From Desulfobulbaceae bacterium (GTDB lineage Bacteria; Desulfobacterota; Desulfobulbia; Desulfobulbales; SURF-16): 37,945 bases of DNA. The DNA lies in contig JALNXE010000038.1 in the NCBI GenBank assembly GCA_023230525.1, forward strand, positions 1-37,945, written 5' to 3'. Both the position numbers and the translations under genes were made by a program. The notes under the pieces are model-generated. The model was given only the letters and a program-made list of their open reading frames with translations. It was not told the DNA's origin and searched no databases. The first letter of the stretch is position 1. Every line of letters begins with the position of its first letter. Below are positions 1 through 7,827 of the stretch, piece after piece.

Positions 1-600
1 GGTGAAGATATTGAGCAGGTGGTGGCCGAAACGGTATCCCATTTCGGCAGCCTGCACATCCTGGTCAACAATGTGGGCGGGGTCGGCAGTTTCGCCCCCT
101 TTCATGAGTTGACGGATGAGGACTGGCATCGCGTGCTGGAGCTCAACGTCATGAGCGCCGTCCGCTTTACCAGGGCGGCCCTGCCCCACATGCGGCGCCA
201 GCAATGGGGCCGCATCATCAATATCTCCTCCGAGTCCGGCATCCAGCCCGACCCGGAAATGGCCCACTACAACGCCTCCAAGGCAGCGCTGCTGGTGCTG
301 GCCAAGAGCCTGTCCAAGGCCTATGCCGGCGACAACATCCTGGTCAACAGCGTCTCGCCGGCCTTTATCCGCACCCCCCTGGTCATGGCCATGATGCAGG
401 AGCAGGCCAGACAGAATGGGATCGGAGTGGAGGAGGCCATTGCCGGTTTTCTCCGGGAAAAACGTCCCCACATAGAACTGAAAAGAGCCGGGGAGGAAAA
501 GGAGGTGGCCGCGGTGGTCACGTTTCTGGCCTCCGAGGCGGCCTCCTTTGTCAATGGCGCCAATTACCGGGTGGACGGCGGCTCCGTGGCCAGCGTCTGA
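1..600 (+). CDS. SDR family oxidoreductase, 3' part only
   Basis: This is the C-terminal three quarters of a short-chain dehydrogenase/reductase that would oxidise or reduce an alcohol/ketone with NAD(P)(H). The frame is open from the first base, so the start and the Gly-rich nucleotide-binding loop lie outside the window. Visible family marks are NNVGG (variant of the NNAG motif after beta-4), the catalytic serine in ISSESG, and the canonical active-site Y-N-A-S-K. The C-terminus has the usual VNGANYRVDGG-type ending. The substrate cannot be told from sequence; members of this type are often annotated as FabG-like or as secondary-metabolism dehydrogenases. It converges with the next gene, which is on the minus strand. 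Confidence 0.93.
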   Translation, partial: GEDIEQVVAETVSHFGSLHILVNNVGGVGSFAPFHELTDEDWHRVLELNVMSAVRFTRAALPHMRRQQWGRIINISSESGIQPDPEMAHYNASKAALLVLAKSLSKAYAGDNILVNSVSPAFIRTPLVMAMMQEQARQNGIGVEEAIAGFLREKRPHIELKRAGEEKEVAAVVTFLASEAASFVNGANYRVDGGSVASV

Positions 601-627
601 CCGGGCGGCCGGGGCGGCATGATCCGA

Positions 628-1101
628 TCAGAATTTCTCCGAGGCCTTGTCAAAAGCCTGCTGCAGCGAATGATAGCTGTCGATAAAACCTTTTTTCATA
701 TCATTCCAGGCCGAGGCGGAACTGTGCTTCATGCCGCCGTACCATTCGGCAATGTCATTGCGTTTCCTGCGCAGTTCACGGAGCGCCTGCCGGCTCTGCT
801 CCCGGCTCGCCTCGCTCATGTCCTGCCACTGCTCGCTGCTGCGTTTCTCCAGCTCGTCGATCTTTTCATCCATTTTATCCAACACATCTTTGGCCTTGGC
901 CATAACCTGCTCTTTTTTATCAATGGAGTAATCCTTGATTACCTGCAGGGCCTCGTCCGCTTCCTGCCGGATCTGGGCCATCTCCTTGTTTTCATCCTTT
1001 GGCGCCTGTTCCGCGGCGCGGAGAACCGGGCCGGGGATCAAGACGAAAAATGCCAGGGCCATGGCCCAGAACGTTATGGTGCGCTTCCGTGGTTTCAGCA
1101 T
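628..1101 (-). CDS. Small periplasmic helical protein
   Basis: Hypothetical protein of 157 residues. The first ~30 residues form a signal peptide (positive MLKPRKR, hydrophobic core, cleavage probably after VLRA). The rest is almost entirely charged amphipathic helix rich in Glu, Lys and Asp (DKMDEKIDELEKR, REQSRQALRELRRKR), suggesting a coiled coil or apolipoprotein-like helical bundle in the periplasm. A conserved-looking segment EWYGGMKHSSASAWNDMKKGF follows near the C-terminus. I chose the ATG at 1101 because AGGAG lies 8 bases upstream and the signal peptide begins there; the frame is open further upstream to 1167 without such support. The function is unknown; a role in envelope stress or membrane association is only a guess. 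Confidence 0.8.
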   Translation of the reverse strand: MLKPRKRTITFWAMALAFFVLIPGPVLRAAEQAPKDENKEMAQIRQEADEALQVIKDYSIDKKEQVMAKAKDVLDKMDEKIDELEKRSSEQWQDMSEASREQSRQALRELRRKRNDIAEWYGGMKHSSASAWNDMKKGFIDSYHSLQQAFDKASEKF

Positions 1102-1346
1102 GGCTGCTCTCCTGTTTTTGAACTGGTTGATGCTGCTGTTTTGGCAACGCCGGGGCCATCTCAGCATTTCCCCAAATCCTGGTTCCAGGGAAATTCTGTT
1201 TCAGCACCCGGCAATTTGCCGACCTGCATTGGTTATTTCATGCTGGAATTTGTATATGATCAAGAAACATGCCAGACTACCGGGAGAGAGTGGTTCGCCA
1301 TCCTGGACTGGGAATCATTGAGTTTTGGGTCGCCGGAATTTCGAGG

Positions 1347-1781
1347 CTATTGGTAGGTAAATCCATTATGTTTTAGCCATCCTCTGCTATGCTGACCGTC
1401 AGGATCATGATGCGTCCAGTGAACAACGCCACCTTTTGCGTTCCACTCATACTCGCCGAGGAATTCAACAGTATCGCTTTCACGAAGGTCATCAATACGA
1501 GGAGCAATATCAATGTTGTGGGCTATAAGAAGAGTTTGTCCCGAAGATAGCCTGATAATGAATTTCTGGTGCCGACTTCCCTGTAAATCGTCCGGTAAAA
1601 TTCTAATTACTACTCCAAAACCTTCCACCTGGAGGTTGCTTTGCCTTTTTTCATACGCCCTCTGGAGGAACTGATCACTCGCGGTACTCGGCCCGGTGAC
1701 GGATTGAATAAAGCCAGGGTTCCTTTCATAGAACCCATAAAGAGCAAACCCCAGAACAAGGATAATCAATAACTTCTTCAC
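1347..1781 (-). CDS. DUF3465 domain protein
   Basis: Protein of 144 residues with an N-terminal signal peptide or anchor (MKKLLIILVLGFALYGFY) and a globular domain matching the DUF3465 pattern. Recognisable parts are VEGFGVVIRILPDDLQGSRHQKFII and the C-terminal VVHWTHHDPDGQHSRGWLKHNG, where the H-W-T-H-H-D-P signature and G-W-L are diagnostic. The repeated His/Asp could bind a metal or nucleic acid, since the fold resembles an OB-type domain, but no biochemical function is established that I know of. AGGAG upstream of the ATG supports the start. It stands alone, with small gaps on both sides and no visible operon partner. Confidence 0.82.
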   Translation of the reverse strand: MKKLLIILVLGFALYGFYERNPGFIQSVTGPSTASDQFLQRAYEKRQSNLQVEGFGVVIRILPDDLQGSRHQKFIIRLSSGQTLLIAHNIDIAPRIDDLRESDTVEFLGEYEWNAKGGVVHWTHHDPDGQHSRGWLKHNGFTYQ

Positions 1782-1953
1782 ATATGCTCCTTCGTGTCAG
1801 CCGGCCAGTTCGAGAGATTTAAACACCACAACCAGTGCAGATACAACGAGACGTCGGCATTGTTTTGTTATGCAATTTTCCCCAATGCATTCTGGATAAA
1901 TCAGGTTGCGGACCGATTACCATCCCAATCTAAGGAAAAGGGCCGCGTGAGGA

Positions 1954-2598
1954 TCACTTTTCCTGCAGGGCGCGGATAAACTCATCGGCCTGGGCGGTGG
2001 CGCGCTCAATTTCGCTGACCAGTTTATCTACATTGGTCTGGATTGCGAAAACTTCCTCGTTCAGGCCTGTGATAGCCTTGGCGTTCAGGTTATGCTTCAT
2101 GAACAGGACCTGATCCCGTAAAGGGACCAGCGCGGGTTCCAGTTTTGCTTCCGCCCTTTTCATGGCTATGATCAGTTCCTGATATTTCAACTTCGCAGCC
2201 TCGTATTTGCCCTGGCTTTCCCTCCGCAAGGTGTCGTTGTTGTATTGCTTGATTTCCGCGCGCCATTCGCTGAACAGGGCGCCTGAGACATCCTCAACAG
2301 CACTGATACGTTTATGCACATCATCGGCCTTGGACTCGCTCTCCTGCAGCGTTTCGTTAAGTTTGTTGTATTCTTTCTCCAGATTGCCACCCTGGAAGTT
2401 GACCACGCTATTGAACTGTTCCATGGCTGTCAGGAACTGCTTCTTCGCTTCATTCTGAGAATCTCGCGCCTCCTTGACCCGGTCCACCATGATATCTCGT
2501 TTGTGCACACCCAGCTTTTCCATGGCCCCGTAATAGGCGGTGCTGCAGCCGCCAAGTCCGAGAATGATAGCGATAAGAACGAGCAAGCGAATTTTCAT
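1954..2598 (-). CDS. DUF2959 family lipoprotein
   Basis: Lipoprotein of 214 residues. Residues 1-18 are a lipoprotein signal (MKIRLLVLIAIILGLGGC) with a clear lipobox LGGC. The mature part is a long helical domain (YGAMEKLGVHKRDIMVDRVKEARDSQ, then several heptad-rich helices) typical of the DUF2959 family, which is common in proteobacteria and of unknown function. The KRDI...RV...ARDSQ...KKQF segment just after the lipobox is the most recognisable part. I chose the ATG at 2598 because AAGGAG precedes it and the lipobox then falls at the right distance; the upstream extension to 2715 has no signal character. It probably sits on the inner face of the outer membrane. Confidence 0.87.
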   Translation of the reverse strand: MKIRLLVLIAIILGLGGCSTAYYGAMEKLGVHKRDIMVDRVKEARDSQNEAKKQFLTAMEQFNSVVNFQGGNLEKEYNKLNETLQESESKADDVHKRISAVEDVSGALFSEWRAEIKQYNNDTLRRESQGKYEAAKLKYQELIIAMKRAEAKLEPALVPLRDQVLFMKHNLNAKAITGLNEEVFAIQTNVDKLVSEIERATAQADEFIRALQEK

Positions 2599-2910
2599 CG
2601 GGATCTCCTTTGTGTTACCTGAACGATGCGGTGTGGCTTTTTTGGCCCCGCTGAATTTATTTGTCGGCTGATTTATCAGTTTAGCATAGAAGTGATCAAA
2701 TCTGAACGGTAGCAAGGCTAAGTTTGTGTAAACACACTCACGGTTGAGATTCGCAGATCTAATTTCAGATTTGAGTAGCAGTCAATTTCCCGCAAACTCA
2801 TGTTCCGAGACCTGACCCTCAGCCCCGTCGACCCGCTCCTTCCGGCCATGACCCCTTATTTTCAGTATAGAGGCGCCGGAATTTCGCGAGTATCTTCCGC
2901 ATCACAAACA

Positions 2911-3127
2911 TCACAAATAATGCGATACCGCGGGCCAGACCCTTCGCCCCATCTGGACGATATCCGCAATCCACAACTCCAGTGCAGCTGCACCGGCTGG
3001 GGTGAAGAACCAACCCAGGGCACCGCAATTCAAAATAACCGTTGCCCAGAAGATGAGACGAAAAGGTTGTTTCCTTGATTTGTGACGCAGTTTTTGCTGG
3101 GCCACAAGCGCCCCAGGCCAGCTCCCG
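2911..3127 (-). pseudogene. Out-of-frame C-terminal part of the DUF1294 domain
   Basis: This segment encodes GGSWPGALVAQQKLRHKSRK and then a third hydrophobic helix (FRLIFWATVILNCGALGWFF), the normal end of a DUF1294 domain, but in a frame shifted relative to the gene at 3030-3566. It has no ribosome binding site or start of its own. Either the gene is decaying or a G is missing from the GG at 3128-3129. Confidence 0.7.
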
Positions 3128-3566
3128 CCAATGCCAGCAAGTGCAGGGTGCTTTCCTGGGTGCGCCAGGCCCCTTTCCTGGCCGCCGATTTATCGGCTGC
3201 GTACAGGAGGAAAGTAAACAGGCTGGCGGCCAGATACAGGGCGAGAAGCCAAGGGGGAATTCGGGCTGTGAGAACGGAGACACCAAGTATGACGAAAAAA
3301 AGGGCGGCAACGATGACTGACAGTGAACCATGCCCCTGTGTCTTCGGAGAAAGCTGATCGCCAGCCAAAATGGCCTCGACCGCGCATGGCCGGCCATGTT
3401 TGTCGGCTGACAAAACGTAGGTTACCAGCGCATTTATCACTGGCCGCCGATTCCGGTTCCTGAACGCTTTGATATGAATGAAAATCTGTGTCCCGCCGCT
3501 GCTTGGCGTGATAAAACCAAAGCCCTTATCGTCGTTCCACGACGTTATTTTTCCTGCAGTGCGCAT
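3030..3566 (-). CDS. Cold-shock domain + DUF1294 membrane protein, frameshifted
   Basis: The first ~65 residues are a cold-shock (OB-fold) domain with the RNP1-like KGFGFITP and an FIHIKAF segment, predicted to bind single-stranded RNA or DNA. Two hydrophobic helices (SVIVAALFFVILGVSVL; LLALYLAASLFTFLLYAADKSAA) then begin a DUF1294 domain with its D-K-x-A-A mark. After LHLLALA the reading frame departs from the family: the expected G-G-x-x-P-G-A-L-x-A-Q...RHK-S-R-K continuation is found in the neighbouring frame down to 2911. One extra base near 3128 would restore a 218-residue protein. The printed coordinates give the uninterrupted frame. ATG at 3566 is preferred to the GTG at 3575 because AGAGGG lies 7-8 bases before it. 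Confidence 0.7.
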   Translation of the reverse strand: MRTAGKITSWNDDKGFGFITPSSGGTQIFIHIKAFRNRNRRPVINALVTYVLSADKHGRPCAVEAILAGDQLSPKTQGHGSLSVIVAALFFVILGVSVLTARIPPWLLALYLAASLFTFLLYAADKSAARKGAWRTQESTLHLLALAGAGLGRLWPSKNCVTNQGNNLFVSSSGQRLF

Positions 3567-3592
3567 ATCGGCCACCCTCTTTGGCTAACGCG

Positions 3593-3663
3593 AAGCTTGG
3601 GGCCAGAAGCTTGGGGCCAGGTCTTGAAAAATAACTTTCTTATACAGCAAGACCTGGCCCCAA
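3593..3663. repeat. REP-like element with 16-bp perfect inverted repeat
   Basis: Positions 3611-3626 (TTGGGGCCAGGTCTTG) and 3648-3663 are perfect reverse complements separated by a 21-base AT-rich loop. Immediately before it, the 14-mer AAGCTTGGGGCCAG is tandemly duplicated (3593-3606 and 3607-3620). The GGGGCCAGGTCTTG core resembles REP palindromes mobilised by REP-associated tyrosine transposases (IS200-like); no such transposase lies in the window. It sits between the stop of the barrel gene (3676) and the start of the cold-shock/DUF1294 gene, so its hairpin could also terminate or stabilise the minus-strand transcript. Confidence 0.75.
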
Positions 3664-3675
3664 TTTTTGCGGGCT

Positions 3676-4677
3676 TTATTCCTGACCCTGCAGCCGTCGC
3701 GAACCTTCGATGATAGGGTGCCAGCCAAACACGAGCGTGACCATGAAGACATCCATACGAAGGTCGTCAGGAGCGTCATCATTTAAAGTCGACTTATAAC
3801 TGAAAGTGAGGTTCAGGTTCTCATTGACCCCGTACCCAAGTGTAAATCCCATGCCGACATTGCTCAATTCCTTTCCCTGGACACCGTCGACGGTAGGTTC
3901 GCCACCGTTGTACACGGCGGCGTCGAGTGATCCCCAAAGAAGCTCTGTAAAATCGCGCGACAAGTGCGCATCCAACTGGAAAAGGGGATCGGTTTCCATT
4001 GTCTGCCCAACATAATCGTCATTGTCACCGAAAAACCACACGGCGGGAAGAAATTCCAGGGTCGTCCTCCGGCCGGGCACCCAGGAGCCGAGTTGCCAGA
4101 TGATGGGCATGCCCAGGCGGCCATACCATCGGTTCTGGCCGAGATTCAATGACTTGTCGCTATTATACTCGCCAATCGGCAACGCCAGGTCGGCAAGCAG
4201 ATCGACGGAGAATCCCGGCTCGTAGCGCATGGCGTCGGGAATGGTCTTCTGGGCCGGTGGGCCGAAGAGGTTGATGTCGAATTCAAGCATCGGGTCGCCA
4301 AACCCTTCGGCTGATTGATGGACCGACCTGCCGGCAACCGTTACATCACCTGAGATCCGTCCCATGGGCATGATGACCGCCGCCATAGCCGAGCGATCAA
4401 ACAGGGAAAAGGTGTGCGCATAGCCCAGTATTGCCAGAGTGGCGTCGAAATCCGCACCTGGCGTCACTGTATGGGCGGAGTCGAACGGGTTCGTATTCCC
4501 GCTTATCGACTCGACAATCAGCGGTACCGCATTGCCACCCGAAAGCGTTTTCCAATAGAATCGCGCAGGGACCTGGGCCATGCCCTGCGGCGGGCAGAAT
4601 ACCCCGATGGTGGAGAGAGCTGCGACAACCATTCCTGACCAGACAACCGATTTTTGCCAATTTCCTTTGTTTTTCAT
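3676..4677 (-). CDS. Outer-membrane beta-barrel, phenol-degradation MetA-like transporter family
   Basis: Protein of 333 residues with a signal peptide (MKNKGNWQKS, hydrophobic stretch, cleavage around GMAQ/VPA). The rest alternates polar and aromatic residues as in an outer-membrane barrel and ends close to a strand (VFMVTLVFGWHPII). Recognisable family segments are GFGDPMLEFDINLFG, YEPGFSVDLLADLALPIGEYN, GQNRWYGRLGMPIIWQLG and LSNVGMGFTLGYGVNENLNLTFSYKS. They match the Pfam family 'putative MetA-pathway of phenol degradation', usually annotated simply as transporter. ATG at 4677 has AAGGA upstream. It is the last gene of a minus-strand run after the sulfatase, so it may move a sulfated substrate or its product; that link is inference. 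Confidence 0.82.
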   Translation of the reverse strand: MKNKGNWQKSVVWSGMVVAALSTIGVFCPPQGMAQVPARFYWKTLSGGNAVPLIVESISGNTNPFDSAHTVTPGADFDATLAILGYAHTFSLFDRSAMAAVIMPMGRISGDVTVAGRSVHQSAEGFGDPMLEFDINLFGPPAQKTIPDAMRYEPGFSVDLLADLALPIGEYNSDKSLNLGQNRWYGRLGMPIIWQLGSWVPGRRTTLEFLPAVWFFGDNDDYVGQTMETDPLFQLDAHLSRDFTELLWGSLDAAVYNGGEPTVDGVQGKELSNVGMGFTLGYGVNENLNLTFSYKSTLNDDAPDDLRMDVFMVTLVFGWHPIIEGSRRLQGQE

Positions 4678-4726
4678 GAGATATCCTTTCTTATTGATGA
4701 ATGATTGGTTCACGGATCGGCAGCAT

Positions 4727-6640
4727 TCAAGGCTTTGGCTCAGCCATCATGTCCTTAGGTGGCACGAACTGCTTCTTGTTGATCAGCGGCGGGTAACCCG
4801 GGTCATCCGGAACACGTGGCGGGAGTTGATCTTCCAGGGTTTCGAAAACGGAGCGACTTGGCAGGATCACGTTGTTGGCCTGTGCATAGTTTTCCCAGAG
4901 CTTGATCATCTCCTGCAATTTATCGGGCCGCTCGGCTGCGAGATCCGTACGTTCGGCGGGATCAGCTGTCAGATTGAACAACTCCCAATCGGCTTTCCCT
5001 AATGGTTTGTACTCCCAACGGATCTTCCATTCGCCCTGGCGTACTGCCCGATTGCCAAACAGTTCCCAGGCGAGATAATCCTTCTCCGTCCTTGGCGAGT
5101 CTACCTGACCGGCCAGCATCGGCACCCAGGACTTGCCGATCAGTGGCGGCAGGTCTTGGCCATTGTGCTGCTTCGGGTAGCTGGCACCAGCGACTTCGAG
5201 GAGCGTCGGCATAATGTCTGCCACATGCAGAAGTCCGTGGTTGATGCTCTCTTTCGGCCGTTTGACGACTGGACCACTGACGATAAGAGCGTTGCGGATA
5301 CCGCCTTCACCCATCCAGCCCTTGTACTGACTGAAGGGGGTCATCGAGACTTGCGCCCACATGGGCCCGTAACCGACATACGATCCGGGGTCACCCCAGG
5401 CGTTGGGATGATTCTGCGACCATTTGATTGCCGCAAAGAGAAAGTCCCGGGTCCCGGGTTTTCCGGCGATCATCTTGAAAAGGTCGGTACCCTCGGCGCC
5501 GTTATCGCCGAATACAATGAAGATAGTGTTATCGTATTCGCCGATCGCCTTGAGATGGTCAATGAGCCGGCCGACATGGAAGTCCATGTTTTCCATCATA
5601 CCGGCATAGAGTTCCATCTTCTTGCCGAGCATAGCACGGGCGGCAGGCGCAAGCACAACGGGATCAGGCAGAAACCACATCCGCTCGGCAAGCTGGGTGC
5701 CCTTGGGCATGATGCCCAGTTCGATCTGTCGCTTAAGGCGTGCCTGCCGCACCGCGTCCCAACCCTTGTCATACTCGCCGACGTGCCGACTGCGCCATTC
5801 TTTCGGCAGATGGTACGGATCATGCGGGGCCTGGTGGGAGACATAGGCGAAAAAGGGTTTGCCGTCGCCATGATTGGCGTCGATGAATTCGATCATCTTG
5901 TCGGTATAGGTCTTCGTCGCGTAGTAATCATCCGGAAGCTTTGTCAGGTAGCGGCCATCCTCGGTAAAGACTGACAGCGGCGCTGCCCCGGTGAAATTAT
6001 ACATATCCCAGTAGCTGCCCGCCCCGTCAAGCAGCGAAAAGTCACGCTCGAAACCGCGGGCGGCCGGGATCTGCCCAGGCGCCTTGCCCATGTGCCACTT
6101 ACCGACCATATAGGTGTGATAGCCGGCATCCTTGAGGAGCTGCGGCAGGGTGGCCACCTGGTTGTTGAGGTAGCCTTCGTACCCGGCCACACCGCGCTGG
6201 TTGGGGGCTGTCCATTCATCCATGTTCCCCAGGCCGTTCAAATGCGTATCAACACCACTCAAGAGCATGGAGCGCGTCGGCGAACAACTCGCGTGAGTGT
6301 AGAAATCGGTAAAGCGGACGCCGCCCTTCGCCAGCGAATCGAGGTTCGGTGTCTTGATTTCACTGCCATACGACCCCATGTCAGCAAAGCCCATGTCATC
6401 GCCGAGGATGATGACGATGTTGGGCCGACGAGGAGTCTCTGCCGTCGCCTGGGCGGTTTGGAGTAAAATGCCTGCCGTAAGGATGGCGGCGGCAGCCATA
6501 AAGCCTTTCAGACGGAAAGTGAACGTGTGGCTCCGCGCATTCATTCGCCGGCCATCCGGGTCTTCATCGGCCCTGCGATTTGCATGACCAGGAATTGCCC
6601 CTGGGCGATATCGTCCCCATTGGATCAAGCTCTGTCCCAT
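4727..6640 (-). CDS. Secreted Cys-type arylsulfatase
   Basis: Type I sulfatase of 637 residues that hydrolyses a sulfate ester in the periplasm or outside the cell. The domain starts at RRPNIVIILGDDMGFADMG, where the two Asp are metal ligands. The modification site C-S-P-T-R-S begins at Cys119; this Cys must be converted to formylglycine for activity. Further marks are VGKWHMG, HQAPHDPYHLP and FGDNGAEG (more metal and sulfate ligands), with a C-terminal ELFNLTADPAERTDLA typical of arylsulfatases. The signal peptide (LKGFMAAAAILTAGILLQTAQATA) comes after ~46 residues when the ATG at 6640 is used; this start has AGGAG 8 bases upstream, while the ATG at 6544 would give a normal-length signal peptide but has only a weak site. 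No formylglycine-generating enzyme lies in the window. Confidence 0.93.
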   Translation of the reverse strand: MGQSLIQWGRYRPGAIPGHANRRADEDPDGRRMNARSHTFTFRLKGFMAAAAILTAGILLQTAQATAETPRRPNIVIILGDDMGFADMGSYGSEIKTPNLDSLAKGGVRFTDFYTHASCSPTRSMLLSGVDTHLNGLGNMDEWTAPNQRGVAGYEGYLNNQVATLPQLLKDAGYHTYMVGKWHMGKAPGQIPAARGFERDFSLLDGAGSYWDMYNFTGAAPLSVFTEDGRYLTKLPDDYYATKTYTDKMIEFIDANHGDGKPFFAYVSHQAPHDPYHLPKEWRSRHVGEYDKGWDAVRQARLKRQIELGIMPKGTQLAERMWFLPDPVVLAPAARAMLGKKMELYAGMMENMDFHVGRLIDHLKAIGEYDNTIFIVFGDNGAEGTDLFKMIAGKPGTRDFLFAAIKWSQNHPNAWGDPGSYVGYGPMWAQVSMTPFSQYKGWMGEGGIRNALIVSGPVVKRPKESINHGLLHVADIMPTLLEVAGASYPKQHNGQDLPPLIGKSWVPMLAGQVDSPRTEKDYLAWELFGNRAVRQGEWKIRWEYKPLGKADWELFNLTADPAERTDLAAERPDKLQEMIKLWENYAQANNVILPSRSVFETLEDQLPPRVPDDPGYPPLINKKQFVPPKDMMAEPKP

Positions 6641-6747
6641 TGCATATTCTCCTATCAAACGAGTAAAAACCAGCATTTCAACAAACCGCCGGTTTGGCAA
6701 ACATAAGAGGTGCCTCTGAGTGGTGGCGCAAAAAACGTGTGCTCATT

Positions 6748-7557
6748 CTATTTAGGAAACAAAAACGTCAACTGTACCCTAAAACCCCAACCCTCGGGAC
6801 CGTCATCCGGTGATTCGGCCCAATATTTTGCACCCACGGCGAGTTGGAGGATCTGTGGGCCGATCTTGAACAGCTGCGCCACCTGGCCAATCACCGGGAC
6901 CGACCATTGATCGTTTTCCCAGTCGTAGGTGGCTTCGGTGTTCAGGCCAATGGTTGTTTTCGTTGTGGTGATATAGCTCACGAAGGGCTGCAGGAAGGTG
7001 GCATTGACATCGTCCCGGTCGTCGTCACCGGCCACGGACCAGATATGGTTGGTCAGAAGGCCGACCGACCACGGTCCTGACTGCTTCAGCGCCACTGCCG
7101 TCGGTCCGATACCCCACTGGTCGCCACCGAGTACATCGTCGGTGGCGGTTGGCAGCAGTTCCACCGGTCCCGCCCCCCAGATCCAGCCGCCTGCCGTCGG
7201 CGATTTCGGCGAAAAGAACTGACTGGCGATAATGTCGCCGAGGCCCGACTCGTTCATTTCTGGCAGCGGGAAATCCTGTCGATCTATGAGTGGTACAATA
7301 GTTCGAGTGATCAGATTCCAGTTTCCGTTCATTGAAAAGGGGATGACCGGCTGGATGTTCAGAGTGCTGACCGAAGCATCGTCATTTAATCCGCCGTACT
7401 CGTCGTAGTTGTATTGCAATGGCACGCTGACCAGCGAAGCAATCGGGTTCGCCAGCTTCTTGGCCAGTTCAGCTGCCTCATCATCTTGTGCCTGTGCCGG
7501 AAGAGCCAACGCCAAACCGATCATTGCCAGGGGGAAAATCTGTCCGTTGCAATTCAT
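6748..7557 (-). CDS. Outer-membrane beta-barrel protein of the transporter family
   Basis: Protein of 269 residues with a signal peptide ending at PAQAQ, followed by a short Ala/Glu/Lys-rich linker (DDEAAELAKKLANP) and a barrel domain. Segments such as SLVSVPLQYNYDEYGG, NIQPVIPFSMNGNWNLITRTIVPL, GLGDIIASQFFSPK and the terminal WGFRVQLTFLFPK, which ends in a hydrophobic strand with a large C-terminal region residue, are typical of neutral 'transporter' barrels found in many Gram-negatives. A purine-rich AGGGG site precedes the ATG. It lies upstream of the sulfatase with a ~107-base gap, and a second barrel lies downstream of that gene, so sulfatase and barrels may form one functional set. Confidence 0.82.
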   Translation of the reverse strand: MNCNGQIFPLAMIGLALALPAQAQDDEAAELAKKLANPIASLVSVPLQYNYDEYGGLNDDASVSTLNIQPVIPFSMNGNWNLITRTIVPLIDRQDFPLPEMNESGLGDIIASQFFSPKSPTAGGWIWGAGPVELLPTATDDVLGGDQWGIGPTAVALKQSGPWSVGLLTNHIWSVAGDDDRDDVNATFLQPFVSYITTTKTTIGLNTEATYDWENDQWSVPVIGQVAQLFKIGPQILQLAVGAKYWAESPDDGPEGWGFRVQLTFLFPK

Positions 7558-7827
7558 TATTATATCCCCTTTGGTTGAACCATTTTTTTTAATGGTATTT
7601 TCCGGCCCTGCTTGACCAGTGCAAAAACACCGACATCGGTCACTTCAAAACATCTCGACATCAGGCAGTTTGTGATAGTATTTCCTATCTCATAATTTAT
7701 GTGCTTCCTGAACCTGTTGCAAAGCGCCAAGGAACTGATACAAAATACAATATATGATGTTTCCTGTCTCGAATTTCTATACACCCGGCGCAGTTCTCGT
7801 CTGGATGGGGCTCTGCGGCAGATTCTC

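Noticed and set aside
2819..3397. A 192-codon frame overlapping the cold-shock/DUF1294 gene
   Set aside because: Its Cys/Pro/Arg-rich composition is typical of an out-of-frame reading, while the overlapping frames carry real domains.
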